Positions 33,789 to 42,480 of a stretch of 64,000 bases of DNA are shown here, piece after piece. Position 1 is the stretch's first letter. Every line of letters starts with the position of its first letter. The translations under genes were made by a program, and so were the position numbers. The stretch is from NCBI RefSeq assembly GCF_036203305.1, contig NZ_CP108131.1, positions 3,968,001-4,032,000 on the forward strand. The letters are read 5' to 3'. The stretch is from Streptomyces sp. NBC_00190 (GTDB taxonomy: Bacteria; Actinomycetota; Actinomycetes; Streptomycetales; Streptomycetaceae). The notes under the pieces are model-generated. The model saw only the letters and a list, made by a program, of their open reading frames with translations. It did not search any database and was not told the DNA's origin.

Positions 33789-34724
33789 ATGTCGGCCACC
33801 CGCTTCACATATCTCGGTCCCGAGGGCACTTTCACCGAAGCCGCCCTCCGCACGCTGCCGGAAGCCGCCACCCGGGAGCTCGTCCCGATGGTGTCGGTCC
33901 CGGCCGCCCTGGACGCGGTGCGCAACGGCGAGGCCGCTGCCGCCCTCGTCCCGATCGAGAACTCGGTGGAGGGCGGGGTCACCGCCACCCTCGACGAGCT
34001 GGCCTCCGGCGAACCGCTGATGATCTACCGCGAGGTGCTGCTGCCCATCGCGTTCGCGCTGCTCGTGCGACCGGGCACAGCCCTTTCGGACGTCAAGACG
34101 GTCACCGGGCACCCGGTCGCCCAGCCCCAGGTACGCAACTGGCTGCGGGCGAACCTGCCCGACGCGGTGTGGGAGTCGGCCGCCTCCAACGCCGACGGCG
34201 CCCGGCTGGTCCAGGAAGGCCGCTTCGACGCGGCATTCGCCGGCGAGTTCGCCGCGGCCACCTACGGGCTCGTCCCGCTGGTGACCGAGATCCACGACGC
34301 GGAGAACGCCGAGACCCGGTTCGTGCTCGTCGGGCGCCCCGCCCGGCCTGCCGCCCCGACCGGTGCCGACAAGACGTCCGTCGTGCTGTGGCTCGGCGAC
34401 GACCGCCCCGGTGCGCTGCTGGAACTCCTCCAGGAGTTCGCCGTGCGCGGGGTCAACCTGATGCTGATCCAGTCCCGGCCGACCGGACAGGGCATCGGCA
34501 ATTACTGCTTCGCGGTCGACGCCGAGGGTCACATCTCCGACCGGCGGGTCAGCGAGGCCCTCATGGGCCTCAAGCGGACCTGCCCCCAGGTCCGCTTCCT
34601 CGGCTCCTACCCGCGTGCGGGTGTCGCTCAGGGTGACGTGCGCGCTCCGCGTCCCGGAACCTCCGACGGTGATTTCACGGCAGCCTCCGACTGGCTGACG
34701 CGTTGCCTCGACGGCCGGGCCTAG
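33789..34724 (+). CDS. pheA: Prephenate dehydratase
   Basis: 311 residues, the stand-alone bacterial form. Catalytic domain at 1-190 with YLGPEGTFTEAAL, the PIENSVEGGV motif and the Thr-Arg-Phe motif in NAETRFVLVGRP; C-terminal ACT domain at 200-275 with DRPGALLELLQEFAVRGVNL and SRPTGQGIGNYCF, where phenylalanine binds for feedback control. The ACT motif reads QSRP where many homologues have ESRP. It converts prephenate to phenylpyruvate in phenylalanine synthesis. Transcribed separately from the copper operon by its own -10 box. Confidence 0.94.
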   Translation: MSATRFTYLGPEGTFTEAALRTLPEAATRELVPMVSVPAALDAVRNGEAAAALVPIENSVEGGVTATLDELASGEPLMIYREVLLPIAFALLVRPGTALSDVKTVTGHPVAQPQVRNWLRANLPDAVWESAASNADGARLVQEGRFDAAFAGEFAAATYGLVPLVTEIHDAENAETRFVLVGRPARPAAPTGADKTSVVLWLGDDRPGALLELLQEFAVRGVNLMLIQSRPTGQGIGNYCFAVDAEGHISDRRVSEALMGLKRTCPQVRFLGSYPRAGVAQGDVRAPRPGTSDGDFTAASDWLTRCLDGRA

Positions 34725-34735
34725 GGCTTCGTCCA

Positions 34736-35045
34736 CTGTCCACAGAGTTATCCACAGGGCGAGTTGGGGACCTGGGGACAAGTCGACAGAACGGCGCGAC
34801 AAGGTCGACAAATCGGTCGCGGGGCCCAGGTTTCGCGCTGGGGAGCGGGAGGTGAACGACGTCACCCCCGTATCGCAGATCAACTCTTTGGGGCGAGTCA
34901 TTCCCACCCGAATGAGTGTGTGAGGGTGGTTTGAACCTTGATTCGCCCAGGGCCGCCCCAGGTTGGGAATGATCGATTTCCGTGTCCACAGATGCGACGC
35001 ACAGCCTGTGGATAAGGTGCGGGCGGCGGGAATCCCTGTGGACAA
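34736..35045. other. Cluster of five DnaA boxes in the pheA-serS intergenic region
   Basis: Boxes are CTGTCCACA (34736-34744), TTATCCACA (34748-34756) and GTGTCCACA (34982-34990) on the plus strand, and TTATCCACA (35007-35015) and TTGTCCACA (35037-35045) on the minus strand. The whole 526-base gap is non-coding and relatively AT-rich. Outside oriC such clusters are known in S. coelicolor to bind DnaA and restrain initiation (H69, H24 and D78); this may be the counterpart of one of them. It also carries the serS promoter at its right end. Confidence 0.7.
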
Positions 35046-35238
35046 GGAAACCCCTTCCGATCCTGCTCAGGCCGCGCGCACCCCGACGTTGTGCCCCTTT
35101 TCGGGGAATGGGCCCGCTTTTATTGACCACCTGAGAAGCATCACTTCTGGCCAGCCGCCAAGACTTATCCATTTGCCGCAATTGAGACATAGCGACACGC
35201 AGCGTGATATCGGTGTGATCCCAGGAAGCCCCGCCCGG

Positions 35239-35244
35239 TAGCCT
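35239..35244 (+). promoter_or_regulatory. -10 box of a leaderless promoter for serS
   Basis: TAGCCT ends six bases before the GTG start at 35251; the sequence between has no ribosome binding site suited to that start. No T-box leader structure was recognised. Confidence 0.5.
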
Positions 35245-35250
35245 GGTGGG

Positions 35251-36528
35251 GTGATTGACCTCCGGCTGCTCCGTGAAGACCCTGACCGTGTCCGCGCCTC
35301 GCAGCGCGCCCGTGGAGAGGACGTCGGGCTCGTCGACGCACTGCTCTCCGCCGACGAGCGCCGCAGGTCCTCCGGCGCGCGCTTCGACGAACTGCGCAAT
35401 GAACAGAAGTCGCTCGGCAAGCTCATTCCCAAGGCCTCTCCTGAGGAGCGGGCCGAGCTGCTGAAGAAGGCCGAGCAGCTCAAGCAGGACGTCAAGGCGG
35501 CCGAGGCCGAGCAGAACGAGGCCGACGAAGCCGCCAAGCAGCTCCTCCTCCAGCTCGGCAACATCGTCCACGAGGACGTCCCGGTCGGCGGCGAGGAGGA
35601 CTTCACCGTCCTGGAGACGCACGGCACCATCCGCGACTTCGCCGCCGAGGGCTTCGAGCCCAAGGACCACCTGGAGCTCGGCGAGTCGCTGGGCGCCATC
35701 GATGTCGAACGCGGCGCCAAGGTGTCGGGCTCGCGCTTCTACTACCTCACCGGTGTCGGCGCACTGCTCGAACTCGCACTGGTCAACGCCGCCATCGCGC
35801 AGGCCACCGAGGCCGGCTTCATCCCGATGCTGACCCCGGCGCTGGTCCGCCCGCGCGCCATGGAGGGCACCGGTTTCCTCGGCCAGGCCGCGGAGAACGT
35901 GTACCACCTGGAGAAGGACGACTACTACCTGGTCGGCACCTCCGAGGTCCCGCTCGCCGCGTACCACATGGACGAGATCATCGACGCCGACAAGCTGCCG
36001 CTGCGGTACGCCGGCTTCTCGCCGTGCTTCCGCCGCGAGGCCGGCACGTACGGTAAGGACACCCGCGGCATCTTCCGCGTCCACCAGTTCGACAAGGTCG
36101 AGATGTTCTCGTACGTCGCGCCGGAGGAGGCCGAGGCCGAGCACCAGCGGCTCCTGGAGTGGGAGAAGCAGTGGCTGACCAGCCTGGAGCTGCCGTTCCA
36201 GGTGATCGACGTCGCCACCGGTGACCTGGGCGCCTCCGCCTCGCGCAAGTTCGACTGCGAGGCCTGGATCCCGACCCAGGGCAAGTACCGCGAGCTGACC
36301 TCCGCCTCGAACTGCGACGGATTCCAGGCCCGCCGGCTGTCGATCCGCTACCGCGACGGCAAGAAGACCCAGCCGCTATCCACACTGAACGGCACGCTGT
36401 GCGCCGTACCGCGCACGATCGTCGCGATCCTGGAGAACCACCAGCAGGCCGACGGCACCGTTCGCGTTCCCCCGGTGCTCCGTCCGTACCTGGGTGGCCG
36501 TGAGGTCCTGGAGCCGATCACCAAGTGA
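35251..36528 (+). CDS. serS: Seryl-tRNA synthetase
   Basis: 425 residues, the expected length. N-terminal coiled-coil arm at about 30-100 ([20 protein letters not shown]), then the class II catalytic core with motif 2 ([20 protein letters not shown]) and motif 3 ([20 protein letters not shown]). It charges tRNA-Ser with serine; a tRNA-Ser gene lies 22 kb away. GTG start. Its stop overlaps the start of the HAD gene (GTGA). A DnaA-box-like CTATCCACA lies within its coding sequence at 36376. Confidence 0.97.
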   Translation: MIDLRLLREDPDRVRASQRARGEDVGLVDALLSADERRRSSGARFDELRNEQKSLGKLIPKASPEERAELLKKAEQLKQDVKAAEAEQNEADEAAKQLLLQLGNIVHEDVPVGGEEDFTVLETHGTIRDFAAEGFEPKDHLELGESLGAIDVERGAKVSGSRFYYLTGVGALLELALVNAAIAQATEAGFIPMLTPALVRPRAMEGTGFLGQAAENVYHLEKDDYYLVGTSEVPLAAYHMDEIIDADKLPLRYAGFSPCFRREAGTYGKDTRGIFRVHQFDKVEMFSYVAPEEAEAEHQRLLEWEKQWLTSLELPFQVIDVATGDLGASASRKFDCEAWIPTQGKYRELTSASNCDGFQARRLSIRYRDGKKTQPLSTLNGTLCAVPRTIVAILENHQQADGTVRVPPVLRPYLGGREVLEPITK

Positions 36529-37337
36529 GTCCGGCCCCGTTCCCGTACAAACTCGTCGCGACCGATCTCGACGGCACGCTGCTTCGCGGCGACGACACCG
36601 TCTCGGAACGCACCCGTGAGGCGCTCGTCGCGGCCACCGCGGCGGGCGCGGCGCACATCATCGTCACGGGCCGCGCCGTGCCCTGGACCCGGCACGTGCT
36701 GGACGATCTCGGCTACAAGGGGATCGCCGTGTGCGGGCAGGGCGCGCAGGTCTACGACGCGGGCGCGCACCGGTTGCTGACGTCGGTGACGCTGGACCGG
36801 CAGCTGGCCGGTCTGGCGCTGTCGAAGATCGAGGCCGAGATCGGCCCGCTGGCCCTGGCGGCCAGCCGGGACGGGGTGGACGGCGAGGTCCTGTTCGGCC
36901 CCGGCTACCAGGTGCAGGAGGGCCTCCCGGCCGTCTACCTGGACGACACGGCGGCGATGTGGGCTGCCCCGCTGAACAAGCTGTACATCCAGCACCCGGG
37001 TCTGGACGACGACTCGCTGGTCAGCGTGGCCCGGGCGACCGTGGGCAGCCTGGTCGACATCGTGATGGCCGGTCCCGGCATCGTGGAGATCCTCCCGCTG
37101 GGGCTGACCAAGGCCACCGGTCTCTCGCTGGCGGCGCGCCGGCTGCGTGTGAAGGCGGCGGAGACGATCGCCTTCGGCGACATGCCCAACGACATACCGA
37201 TGTTCGGCTGGGCAGCCCACGGGGTGGCCATGGCCAACGCCCACGCGGAGCTCAAGGCCGTGGCCGACGAGGTGACGGCCTCCAACGAGGAAGACGGCAT
37301 CGCGGTGGTGCTGGAGCGCCTGCTGGGCGCCGCGTAG
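36525..37337 (+). CDS. HAD-superfamily phosphatase (Cof type)
   Basis: 270 residues. HAD motif I is [14 protein letters not shown] near residue 9, motif II includes HIIVTGRAV, and motif IV is [14 protein letters not shown] followed by [16 protein letters not shown]. The cap domain (residues 85-190) is of the Cof/C2 type. Such enzymes dephosphorylate small metabolites such as sugar phosphates or flavin nucleotides; the substrate is unknown. Coupled to serS by GTGA. A paralogue is encoded at 57652-58560. Confidence 0.88.
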   Translation: MSPAPFPYKLVATDLDGTLLRGDDTVSERTREALVAATAAGAAHIIVTGRAVPWTRHVLDDLGYKGIAVCGQGAQVYDAGAHRLLTSVTLDRQLAGLALSKIEAEIGPLALAASRDGVDGEVLFGPGYQVQEGLPAVYLDDTAAMWAAPLNKLYIQHPGLDDDSLVSVARATVGSLVDIVMAGPGIVEILPLGLTKATGLSLAARRLRVKAAETIAFGDMPNDIPMFGWAAHGVAMANAHAELKAVADEVTASNEEDGIAVVLERLLGAA

Positions 37338-37354
37338 CACGCACGACGTACGAG

Positions 37355-37407
37355 AGGTCCGGGACGGCCCGCGCCGATGGCGCGCTCGAAGTGGCCGTCC
37401 CGGACCT
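37355..37407 (+). terminator. Strong terminator after the serS-HAD operon
   Basis: AGGTCCGGGACGGCC pairs over 15 bp with GGCCGTCCCGGACCT, followed by TTGTT. The loop contains the ATG at 37377, which argues against using it as the start of the next gene. Confidence 0.88.
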
Positions 37408-37534
37408 TTGTTGCTCCCCGCAGAACTCACTCTGCCCCCGCGGCAATCCCCGTACCAGCGAATTTCCGGGTGCCGGCCGTGGATCGTCGGCCACCTCCGC
37501 CGAACGGCAGATGGCCGGCCCGGGCGTGCGCTCG

Positions 37535-37540
37535 TAGGGT
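37535..37540 (+). promoter_or_regulatory. -10 box of a leaderless promoter for the histidine kinase
   Basis: TAGGGT ends seven bases before the ATG at 37548; no Shine-Dalgarno sequence between. Confidence 0.48.
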
Positions 37541-37547
37541 CGGCCTC

Positions 37548-39197
37548 ATGACCGTGAACCCCCGTGCCGCGTATGCCCCGTTGCTGGCATCGGCTGCTGT
37601 CGTCGACGTGGCCGCGGCGTTCCTGGAGGCTCCTGCGGTGTGGATGCTGCTCGGGGCGTGCCTCCTGCTTCCGCTGCTGGTTCTGGTGGCCCGCTGGTCT
37701 CCGGTGCGGTCCGGGAGTATCGCGGCTGCGCTGGGCGTGGCAGCCGTCGCGCTGTGGCCGGTCCCGCACGTGTGGGGGTCCGGGTCGTGGCTGGAGGCGT
37801 GCGGGGCGGCGGCATTCTGGGCGCTCCCCGCGCTCGGAGCCCTGCTGGCCGGGGGCTATCCACGCCGCCAGGCGGCCAGGACGCGGCAGGCCGTGAGGAA
37901 TGCGCGACGCGACCAGCAGCTCGAACTGGCCCGCGATCTGCACGACTTCGTGGGGCACGATGTGAGCGCCATCGTGGTGCAGGCACAAGCGGCCCGGTTC
38001 GTGGCCGCTCAGGATCCCGGGCAGGCGGTCCGCGCGCTGGAGCGGATCGAGGCCGCGGGCTTGAGCGCCTTGGAGTCGATGGACCGTACGGTGCACGCCC
38101 TGCGGGAGGCCTCGGGCGGCCCGACCGCTCCGGTACCGGGACTGGCACAACTGCCGGAACTGGTGGAGCGGTTCGACGGCGCCTCGCTGGACGCCGACCC
38201 TGCTGCCGTACGCGAGCTGTCGCGCGAGGCGGACACCACGGCGTACCGCGTGGCTGTGGAAGCCTTGACGAACGTACGCCGGCACGCGCCCGGGGCGGCC
38301 GTGGTACGGGTCGCCGTGCGCCGGGCCGGGGCGGCCGTAGAGCTCAGCGTGGCCAACTCCGCCGCGGCCCGGGGCGCGGGCGGGCTGCTGGCCCGCCGTC
38401 GGCGCAGCGGCACCGGACTGGCAGGGCTGCGAGGGCGGGTCGAGGCGGCGGGCGGGACGCTGCGGCCGGGGCGGATACGGACGGCGGGTGGCGGGTTTGC
38501 GCGGTCTTCCCCACGCAGCCACACCCTGTCGGGTGATCATGGCGGCGTGACCACACGCATCCTGATAGCCGATGACCAAGAGGACATCCGCAGTGGCTTT
38601 CGGCTGATCCTCGATTCGCAGCCCGACATGACCGTGGTGGGGGAGGCCGCGGACGGGGAGAGTGCGGTGGCGCTGGCCAGGGAGCTGCGCCCCGATGTGG
38701 TGCTGGCGGACATCCGGATGCCCCGGTTGGACGGGCTGGAGGTGACCCGGCTGCTGGCACCGCGGACACGGGTGGTGGTCGTGACCACCTTCGACCTGGA
38801 CGAGTACGTGCACACCGCGCTGCGCAACGGCGCCTGCGGCTTCCTTCTGAAGCGGTCGGGACCCGCGCTGCTCATCGAGGGAGTCCGGGCGGCGATGGCC
38901 GGGGACACGCTCATCAGCCCGCAGATCACGGTGCGGCTGCTGAGCCGGATCGCCGAGTCCGGGCCGGCCGCTGCGCCGACGCCCGAGCCCCATCCGCTGA
39001 CCGGCCGGGAACTGGACATCGTGCGCCTGGTGGCACGTGGGCTCACCAACGCCGAGATCGGTGCGGAGCTGTTCATCAGCGCGGGGACGGCCAAGACCCA
39101 CATCGCGAACGTCCAGGCGAAGCTCGGAGCACGCAACCGGGTGGGGATCGCCGCGTGGGCGTGGGAGCACGGCGTGGTGAAGACGGAAGCCGACTAG
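37548..39197 (+). CDS. Histidine kinase and NarL-type response regulator in one open frame
   Basis: 549 residues without a stop. The kinase part has four membrane helices in residues 8-100, a HisKA_3 dimerisation region with phosphoacceptor His132 in RDLHDFVGHDVS, N box VEALTNVRRHA and G box SGTGLAGLRGRVEAAGG. At about residue 322 the normal kinase ending is lost: the sequence reads SSPRSHTLSGDHGG and runs straight into the regulator. In the next frame the same bases give WRVCAVFPTQPHPVG and a TGA at 38534, the usual kinase C-terminus. So either a one-base change fused two genes, or this is a sequencing error. Start chosen at ATG 37548, after the leaderless -10 box. Confidence 0.7.
   Translation: MTVNPRAAYAPLLASAAVVDVAAAFLEAPAVWMLLGACLLLPLLVLVARWSPVRSGSIAAALGVAAVALWPVPHVWGSGSWLEACGAAAFWALPALGALLAGGYPRRQAARTRQAVRNARRDQQLELARDLHDFVGHDVSAIVVQAQAARFVAAQDPGQAVRALERIEAAGLSALESMDRTVHALREASGGPTAPVPGLAQLPELVERFDGASLDADPAAVRELSREADTTAYRVAVEALTNVRRHAPGAAVVRVAVRRAGAAVELSVANSAAARGAGGLLARRRRSGTGLAGLRGRVEAAGGTLRPGRIRTAGGGFARSSPRSHTLSGDHGGVTTRILIADDQEDIRSGFRLILDSQPDMTVVGEAADGESAVALARELRPDVVLADIRMPRLDGLEVTRLLAPRTRVVVVTTFDLDEYVHTALRNGACGFLLKRSGPALLIEGVRAAMAGDTLISPQITVRLLSRIAESGPAAAPTPEPHPLTGRELDIVRLVARGLTNAEIGAELFISAGTAKTHIANVQAKLGARNRVGIAAWAWEHGVVKTEAD
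38547..39197 (+). CDS. NarL/FixJ-type response regulator (may be translated from its own GTG)
   Basis: 216 residues from GTG 38547. Receiver domain with acidic pair IADDQEDIRSGF, phosphoacceptor Asp in VVLADIRMPRLDG, Thr in VVVTTFDLDEY and Lys in FLLKRSG; LuxR-type DNA-binding domain at about 145-205 (LTGRELDIVRLVARGLTNAE, then FISAGTAKTHIANVQAKL). This is the cognate regulator of the kinase immediately upstream. It is listed separately because the GTG at this point is the standard start for such genes, although the frame is continuous with the kinase. Confidence 0.75.
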   Translation: MTTRILIADDQEDIRSGFRLILDSQPDMTVVGEAADGESAVALARELRPDVVLADIRMPRLDGLEVTRLLAPRTRVVVVTTFDLDEYVHTALRNGACGFLLKRSGPALLIEGVRAAMAGDTLISPQITVRLLSRIAESGPAAAPTPEPHPLTGRELDIVRLVARGLTNAEIGAELFISAGTAKTHIANVQAKLGARNRVGIAAWAWEHGVVKTEAD

Positions 39198-39200
39198 CGA

Positions 39201-39216
39201 TGTTTCACGTGAAACG
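39201..39216. promoter_or_regulatory. parS site overlapping a stop codon
   Basis: TGTTTCACGTGAAACG, one outer mismatch. The stop codon of the rhomboid-like gene (39205-39207) lies inside it; it begins three bases after the response regulator stop. Confidence 0.92.
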
Positions 39217-39855
39217 AGGTCGTGTTTCACGTGAAACAACGTTGCGGGTGAGCGGCCAGGCGAGCAGGCCGACGCAGAGCGCGATGGCGTGGCCGAGGTC
39301 GGTGAAGGTGCCGCCGGTGACGAGAGGGAGCCCGAAGAAGGCGACGGCGCCGGCGAGGTAGAACCATTTCCAGGGGCTGGGGAGCCGGTAGGTGAGAACT
39401 CCGATGGAGGCCGCGAGCCCGTAGCTGACGCCGATGTCGACGACATGGGTCATGCTGCGCGGGGCCCGGTGGTCCTGGATGGCCATCAGCAGGACCTTCT
39501 GACTGACCAGCGTGGCGACGATGTGGGCCGTCGCGACGATCAGGAGCCAGCGCATCGTGCCGAGCCAGCGTTCGACGGGGGCGTGGAACAGCTCGAAGAG
39601 CAGGGCGTAGAGGGCGAGCGAGGCCGGGTTCTCGATCCAGAAGGCGCTGCTGAGGAGCGCCCGGACGGGGTGTTGGACGAGCTGGTGGATGTTGCTGCTG
39701 TTGCGGTGGAGCAGGACGTGCTCGACCCGGTCGGGCGCGATCACGACCACGACGCTGGTGACGGCAATGATCAGCAGCCAGATGTGCGTTCCGGGCGAGG
39801 AGCGTATCCAGGACCGTATGGGCCTGGACGGCTCAGGCTCGGTGTGCTCGATCAT
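39205..39855 (-). CDS. Rhomboid-like membrane protein
   Basis: 216 residues with about five to six membrane helices. Features are FHAPVERWLGTMRWLLIVAT, VVDIGVSYGLAASIGVLTY (GxS-like serine) and GGTFTDLGHAIALCVGLLAW (a His on the last helix), which recall the Ser-His dyad of rhomboid proteases; whether it is active is not certain since the motif is GVSYG, not GxSG. The last nine codons (NVVSRETRPRFT) are read from two parS sites, and the TGA is part of one. Its start region adjoins the ABC operon terminator. ATG 39855 lacks a clear ribosome binding site. Confidence 0.75.
   Translation of the reverse strand: MIEHTEPEPSRPIRSWIRSSPGTHIWLLIIAVTSVVVVIAPDRVEHVLLHRNSSNIHQLVQHPVRALLSSAFWIENPASLALYALLFELFHAPVERWLGTMRWLLIVATAHIVATLVSQKVLLMAIQDHRAPRSMTHVVDIGVSYGLAASIGVLTYRLPSPWKWFYLAGAVAFFGLPLVTGGTFTDLGHAIALCVGLLAWPLTRNVVSRETRPRFT
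39223..39238. promoter_or_regulatory. parS site in the 3' end of the rhomboid-like gene
   Basis: TGTTTCACGTGAAACA, perfect; centre 22 bp from the previous copy. It encodes VSRET near the C-terminus. Confidence 0.93.
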
Positions 39856-39870
39856 GCACCGATGATGACG

Positions 39871-39922
39871 CGCGAAGCTGTGCCCCGCCTGGCCGGTGGG
39901 CCGGGCGGGGCACAGCTTCGCG
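39871..39922 (-). terminator. 19-bp terminator after the ABC transporter operon
   Basis: CGCGAAGCTGTGCCCCGCC and its exact complement flank a 14-base loop, 28 bases past the last stop codon of the operon. It also lies just upstream of the rhomboid-like gene. Confidence 0.88.
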
Positions 39923-39950
39923 AGGGGGTGCCGCAGGGGCGGCGCGGGGT

Positions 39951-40670
39951 CTACTCCTCGCCCGCCAGGGTGAGGCGGCGCAGCTTCTGGCCCGCGTAGA
40001 CGTTGGCGCCGACGGTGACCACGGTGAGCAGGACCGCGGCGGTGGGCAGGCCGACGGTGGCATCGACGTACCCCTCGCCCGCGACCTTCTCGGCGAGGGA
40101 CAGGGCCCACTGCTGGACGCTGAGGGTCTTGGCGCCGGAGACCAGGCTACCGAAGAGCGACTCCCAGATCAGTGCGTAGACCAGGCCGAAGACGACCGCG
40201 TGCCGGCTGACGGTGCCCAGGAGCAGGAACAGCGCGCTGTAGGCGATCGAGGCGACGAGGGCGGCGACGGTGTAGGCGACGGCGATCTGCTGTCCGTTGC
40301 CGTTGAGGATGAAGCCGGCGATCAGGGTGGGGATCGCGGAGAAGGCCATGGTGACGGCGATCGCGACGATCAGCTTGGTCATGATGATCGTCGGGCGCTT
40401 CACCGGCTTGGAGAGCAGGTAGACGATCGACCCGTCGTCGATCTCGGGACCGATGGCGCCCGTACCGGCGATGACACCGATCAGCGGGACCATCGTCGCG
40501 AGGGCGAAGCCGCCGAGCAGGTCGGCGGCGACCTTGTCGTCGACACCCGTGAGCGCGCGGACGGCGATGGAGATGACGATGAGCAGGGCCGGCAGCAGGA
40601 AGAGGATCAGTGCCCGGCGGCGGCCGAGCAAGGCCCGGTAGGTGAGCCGGGCAACGGTGGGGTTGTACAT
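39951..40670 (-). CDS. ABC transporter permease (ABC-2 type)
   Basis: 239 residues with six membrane helices, starting MYNPTVARLTYRALLGRRRA and including the conserved GPEIDDGSIVYLLSKPVKRP between helices 2 and 3. It pairs with the ATPase upstream. The encoded half-transporter type is common in Streptomyces and exports an unknown substrate, perhaps lipid- or antibiotic-like. Last gene of four on this strand, 14 bases after the ATPase gene. Start ATG at 40670; the longer frame to 41396 lies opposite a gene. Confidence 0.88.
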   Translation of the reverse strand: MYNPTVARLTYRALLGRRRALILFLLPALLIVISIAVRALTGVDDKVAADLLGGFALATMVPLIGVIAGTGAIGPEIDDGSIVYLLSKPVKRPTIIMTKLIVAIAVTMAFSAIPTLIAGFILNGNGQQIAVAYTVAALVASIAYSALFLLLGTVSRHAVVFGLVYALIWESLFGSLVSGAKTLSVQQWALSLAEKVAGEGYVDATVGLPTAAVLLTVVTVGANVYAGQKLRRLTLAGEE

Positions 40671-40684
40671 GGGTGCCAGCTCCT

Positions 40685-41596
40685 TCAGGCCGCGACGAGG
40701 TAGGAGAAGACCGACTCGAGGGACTCGTCGGAAGGCGAGACCGTCAGCAGCCGGATGCCGTGCGCGCGGGAGACCTGCGGCAGCAGCTCGGTGAAGCGCC
40801 CGAAGTCGACGGCCTGGATGCGCAGGGCGCCTTCCTTCAGGTCGACCTCGATACCGGCCGTGGACGGGTCGGCGATCAGGGCCGCGGCGAGGGCCCGGTC
40901 GTCGGAGGAGCGGACGAGGTAGCGGTGCGGGCGGTCCGTCATCAGGCGGCGGATCTTGCGGAAGTCGCCCGAGGCGGCGTGGCGGCCGGCGACGACCACC
41001 TCGATGTGGGAGGCCAGTTGCTCGACCTCCTCCAGGATGTGGGAGGAGAACAGGACGGTGCGCCCGTCGTCGCCCATGCGCCGCAGCAGGTCCATCAGCT
41101 GCATGCGCTGGCGCGGGTCCATGCCGTTGAACGGCTCGTCGAGGAGCAGTACGGACGGGTCGTGGACCAGGGCGGACGCCATCTTCACGCGCTGGCGCAT
41201 GCCCTTGGAGTACGTGGAGATCTTGCGGTCCTGGGCGTACTCCATCTCGACCGTGGCCAGCGCCCGCCGGGCGGCCGCGTCGTCGAGCCCGTGGAGTTCG
41301 GCGTTGGCGACGACGAACTCGCGGCCGGTGAGGAAGTCGTACATGGCCTCGCGCTCGGGCACGACGCCGATCTGCTTGTAGACCTGCTCGTTGCACCAGA
41401 TCGGCGTGCCGTCGAGGGTGACGGTGCCCGTGGAGGGGGCCAGGAAGCCGCCCATCATGTTGATGAGCGTGGACTTGCCCGCGCCGTTGGGGCCCAGGAG
41501 GCCGGTGACACCGGGTCCGATGCGCATGGTCACGTCGTTGACGGCGACGACGTTCCCGAACCAGCGGGAGGTGTGGTCGATGTCGATGATGGTCAC
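40685..41596 (-). CDS. ABC transporter ATP-binding protein
   Basis: 303 residues. Walker A GPNGAGKSTLINMM, signature YSKGMRQRVKMASALVHDP, Walker B VLLLDEPFNGMD, and switch His in LFSSHILEEVEQL. A C-terminal extension of about 80 residues follows, as in CcmA-type ATPases. GTG start overlaps the stop of the upstream permease by four bases (GTGA). Partner permease is most likely the adjacent downstream one, or the pair could be a heteromer with the other pair. Confidence 0.92.
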   Translation of the reverse strand: MTIIDIDHTSRWFGNVVAVNDVTMRIGPGVTGLLGPNGAGKSTLINMMGGFLAPSTGTVTLDGTPIWCNEQVYKQIGVVPEREAMYDFLTGREFVVANAELHGLDDAAARRALATVEMEYAQDRKISTYSKGMRQRVKMASALVHDPSVLLLDEPFNGMDPRQRMQLMDLLRRMGDDGRTVLFSSHILEEVEQLASHIEVVVAGRHAASGDFRKIRRLMTDRPHRYLVRSSDDRALAAALIADPSTAGIEVDLKEGALRIQAVDFGRFTELLPQVSRAHGIRLLTVSPSDESLESVFSYLVAA

Positions 41597-42480
41597 AGCC
41601 CGGCCTTCCGGTAGCGGGCCATCAGGGCGGCGTAGGAGCCGGCGATGAGGCCGAGGATGACGAGCAGGTAGACGAACCCGGTGCCGGCCGAGGGGCCCTC
41701 GCCGCCGGGGAAGGCGGACGTCGCGCCGAGGAAGGCCGTCTGGAAGCCGTCGATCAGGGTGATCGGGGAGAACAGGCCCATCCAGTCGATGGCTCCGGTG
41801 TTCCCGGTGTTGTAGGCGATCCCCTGGACGGCGGTCACCGCGCCGTACGGGATCAGGAGCACGGCGATGATCGCGGCGACACCGAACCCGCGGCGCGGGG
41901 TGAGCGCGGCCATCACCAGGCCCAGGCCCGCGAAGAGCAGCGAGAGCAGCAGTACCGACACGAGTCCCTGCCCGAATCCCTTGGTCTGGTCACCGAAGTC
42001 GAACTTCGCCAGCAGCGACCCGATCCACATGATCAGCAGCGGGGTGGCGGTGAGGATGAACAGGGCCGAGGCCATGGCCGCGTACTTGGCCACGACGTAG
42101 TCGACCCGCTCGATGGGCCGTGAGAAGTAGAGCGGCACGGTCTTGAAGCGCAGGTCCCGGGAGACCGACTGGGGTGCCTGGGAAGCGAGGTAGAGGCCGA
42201 TGACCACCTGGGTGGTCAGGGCGTACGTCGTGTACTTGATCGGCAGTTCGGTGGAACCGGGAACGGCGATGGCCACCGCGACGAGGATCAGCGCGGGGAC
42301 GCACATCACCGCGAAGAGGATCATCGGCAGCACCTTGGACTTGGCCGACCGGCCGAGTCCGTAGGCGCCGCGCAGGGACTGCGAGAACAGTGACTTGCGG
42401 GCGTAGGCGCGGCCGAGCCGGGCGCCGTCGTAGGACCGGTAGCCGATGTTGTGGATCTGGGTCGAGGTGTCAGGCGCCAT
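41593..42480 (-). CDS. ABC transporter permease
   Basis: 295 residues with six membrane helices, beginning with a cytosolic segment (QIHNIGYRSYDGARLGRAYA) shared by many ABC-2 permeases of this gene arrangement, and containing SRDLRFKTVPLYFSRPIER. It overlaps its ATPase gene by 11 bases and the next ATPase by four. Substrate unknown. Confidence 0.9.
   Translation of the reverse strand: MAPDTSTQIHNIGYRSYDGARLGRAYARKSLFSQSLRGAYGLGRSAKSKVLPMILFAVMCVPALILVAVAIAVPGSTELPIKYTTYALTTQVVIGLYLASQAPQSVSRDLRFKTVPLYFSRPIERVDYVVAKYAAMASALFILTATPLLIMWIGSLLAKFDFGDQTKGFGQGLVSVLLLSLLFAGLGLVMAALTPRRGFGVAAIIAVLLIPYGAVTAVQGIAYNTGNTGAIDWMGLFSPITLIDGFQTAFLGATSAFPGGEGPSAGTGFVYLLVILGLIAGSYAALMARYRKAGL

Noticed and set aside
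34736-35045. The DnaA-box cluster as an oriC candidate
   Set aside because: No flanking dnaA or dnaN gene, and only five boxes; Streptomyces oriC has many more and lies between those genes.
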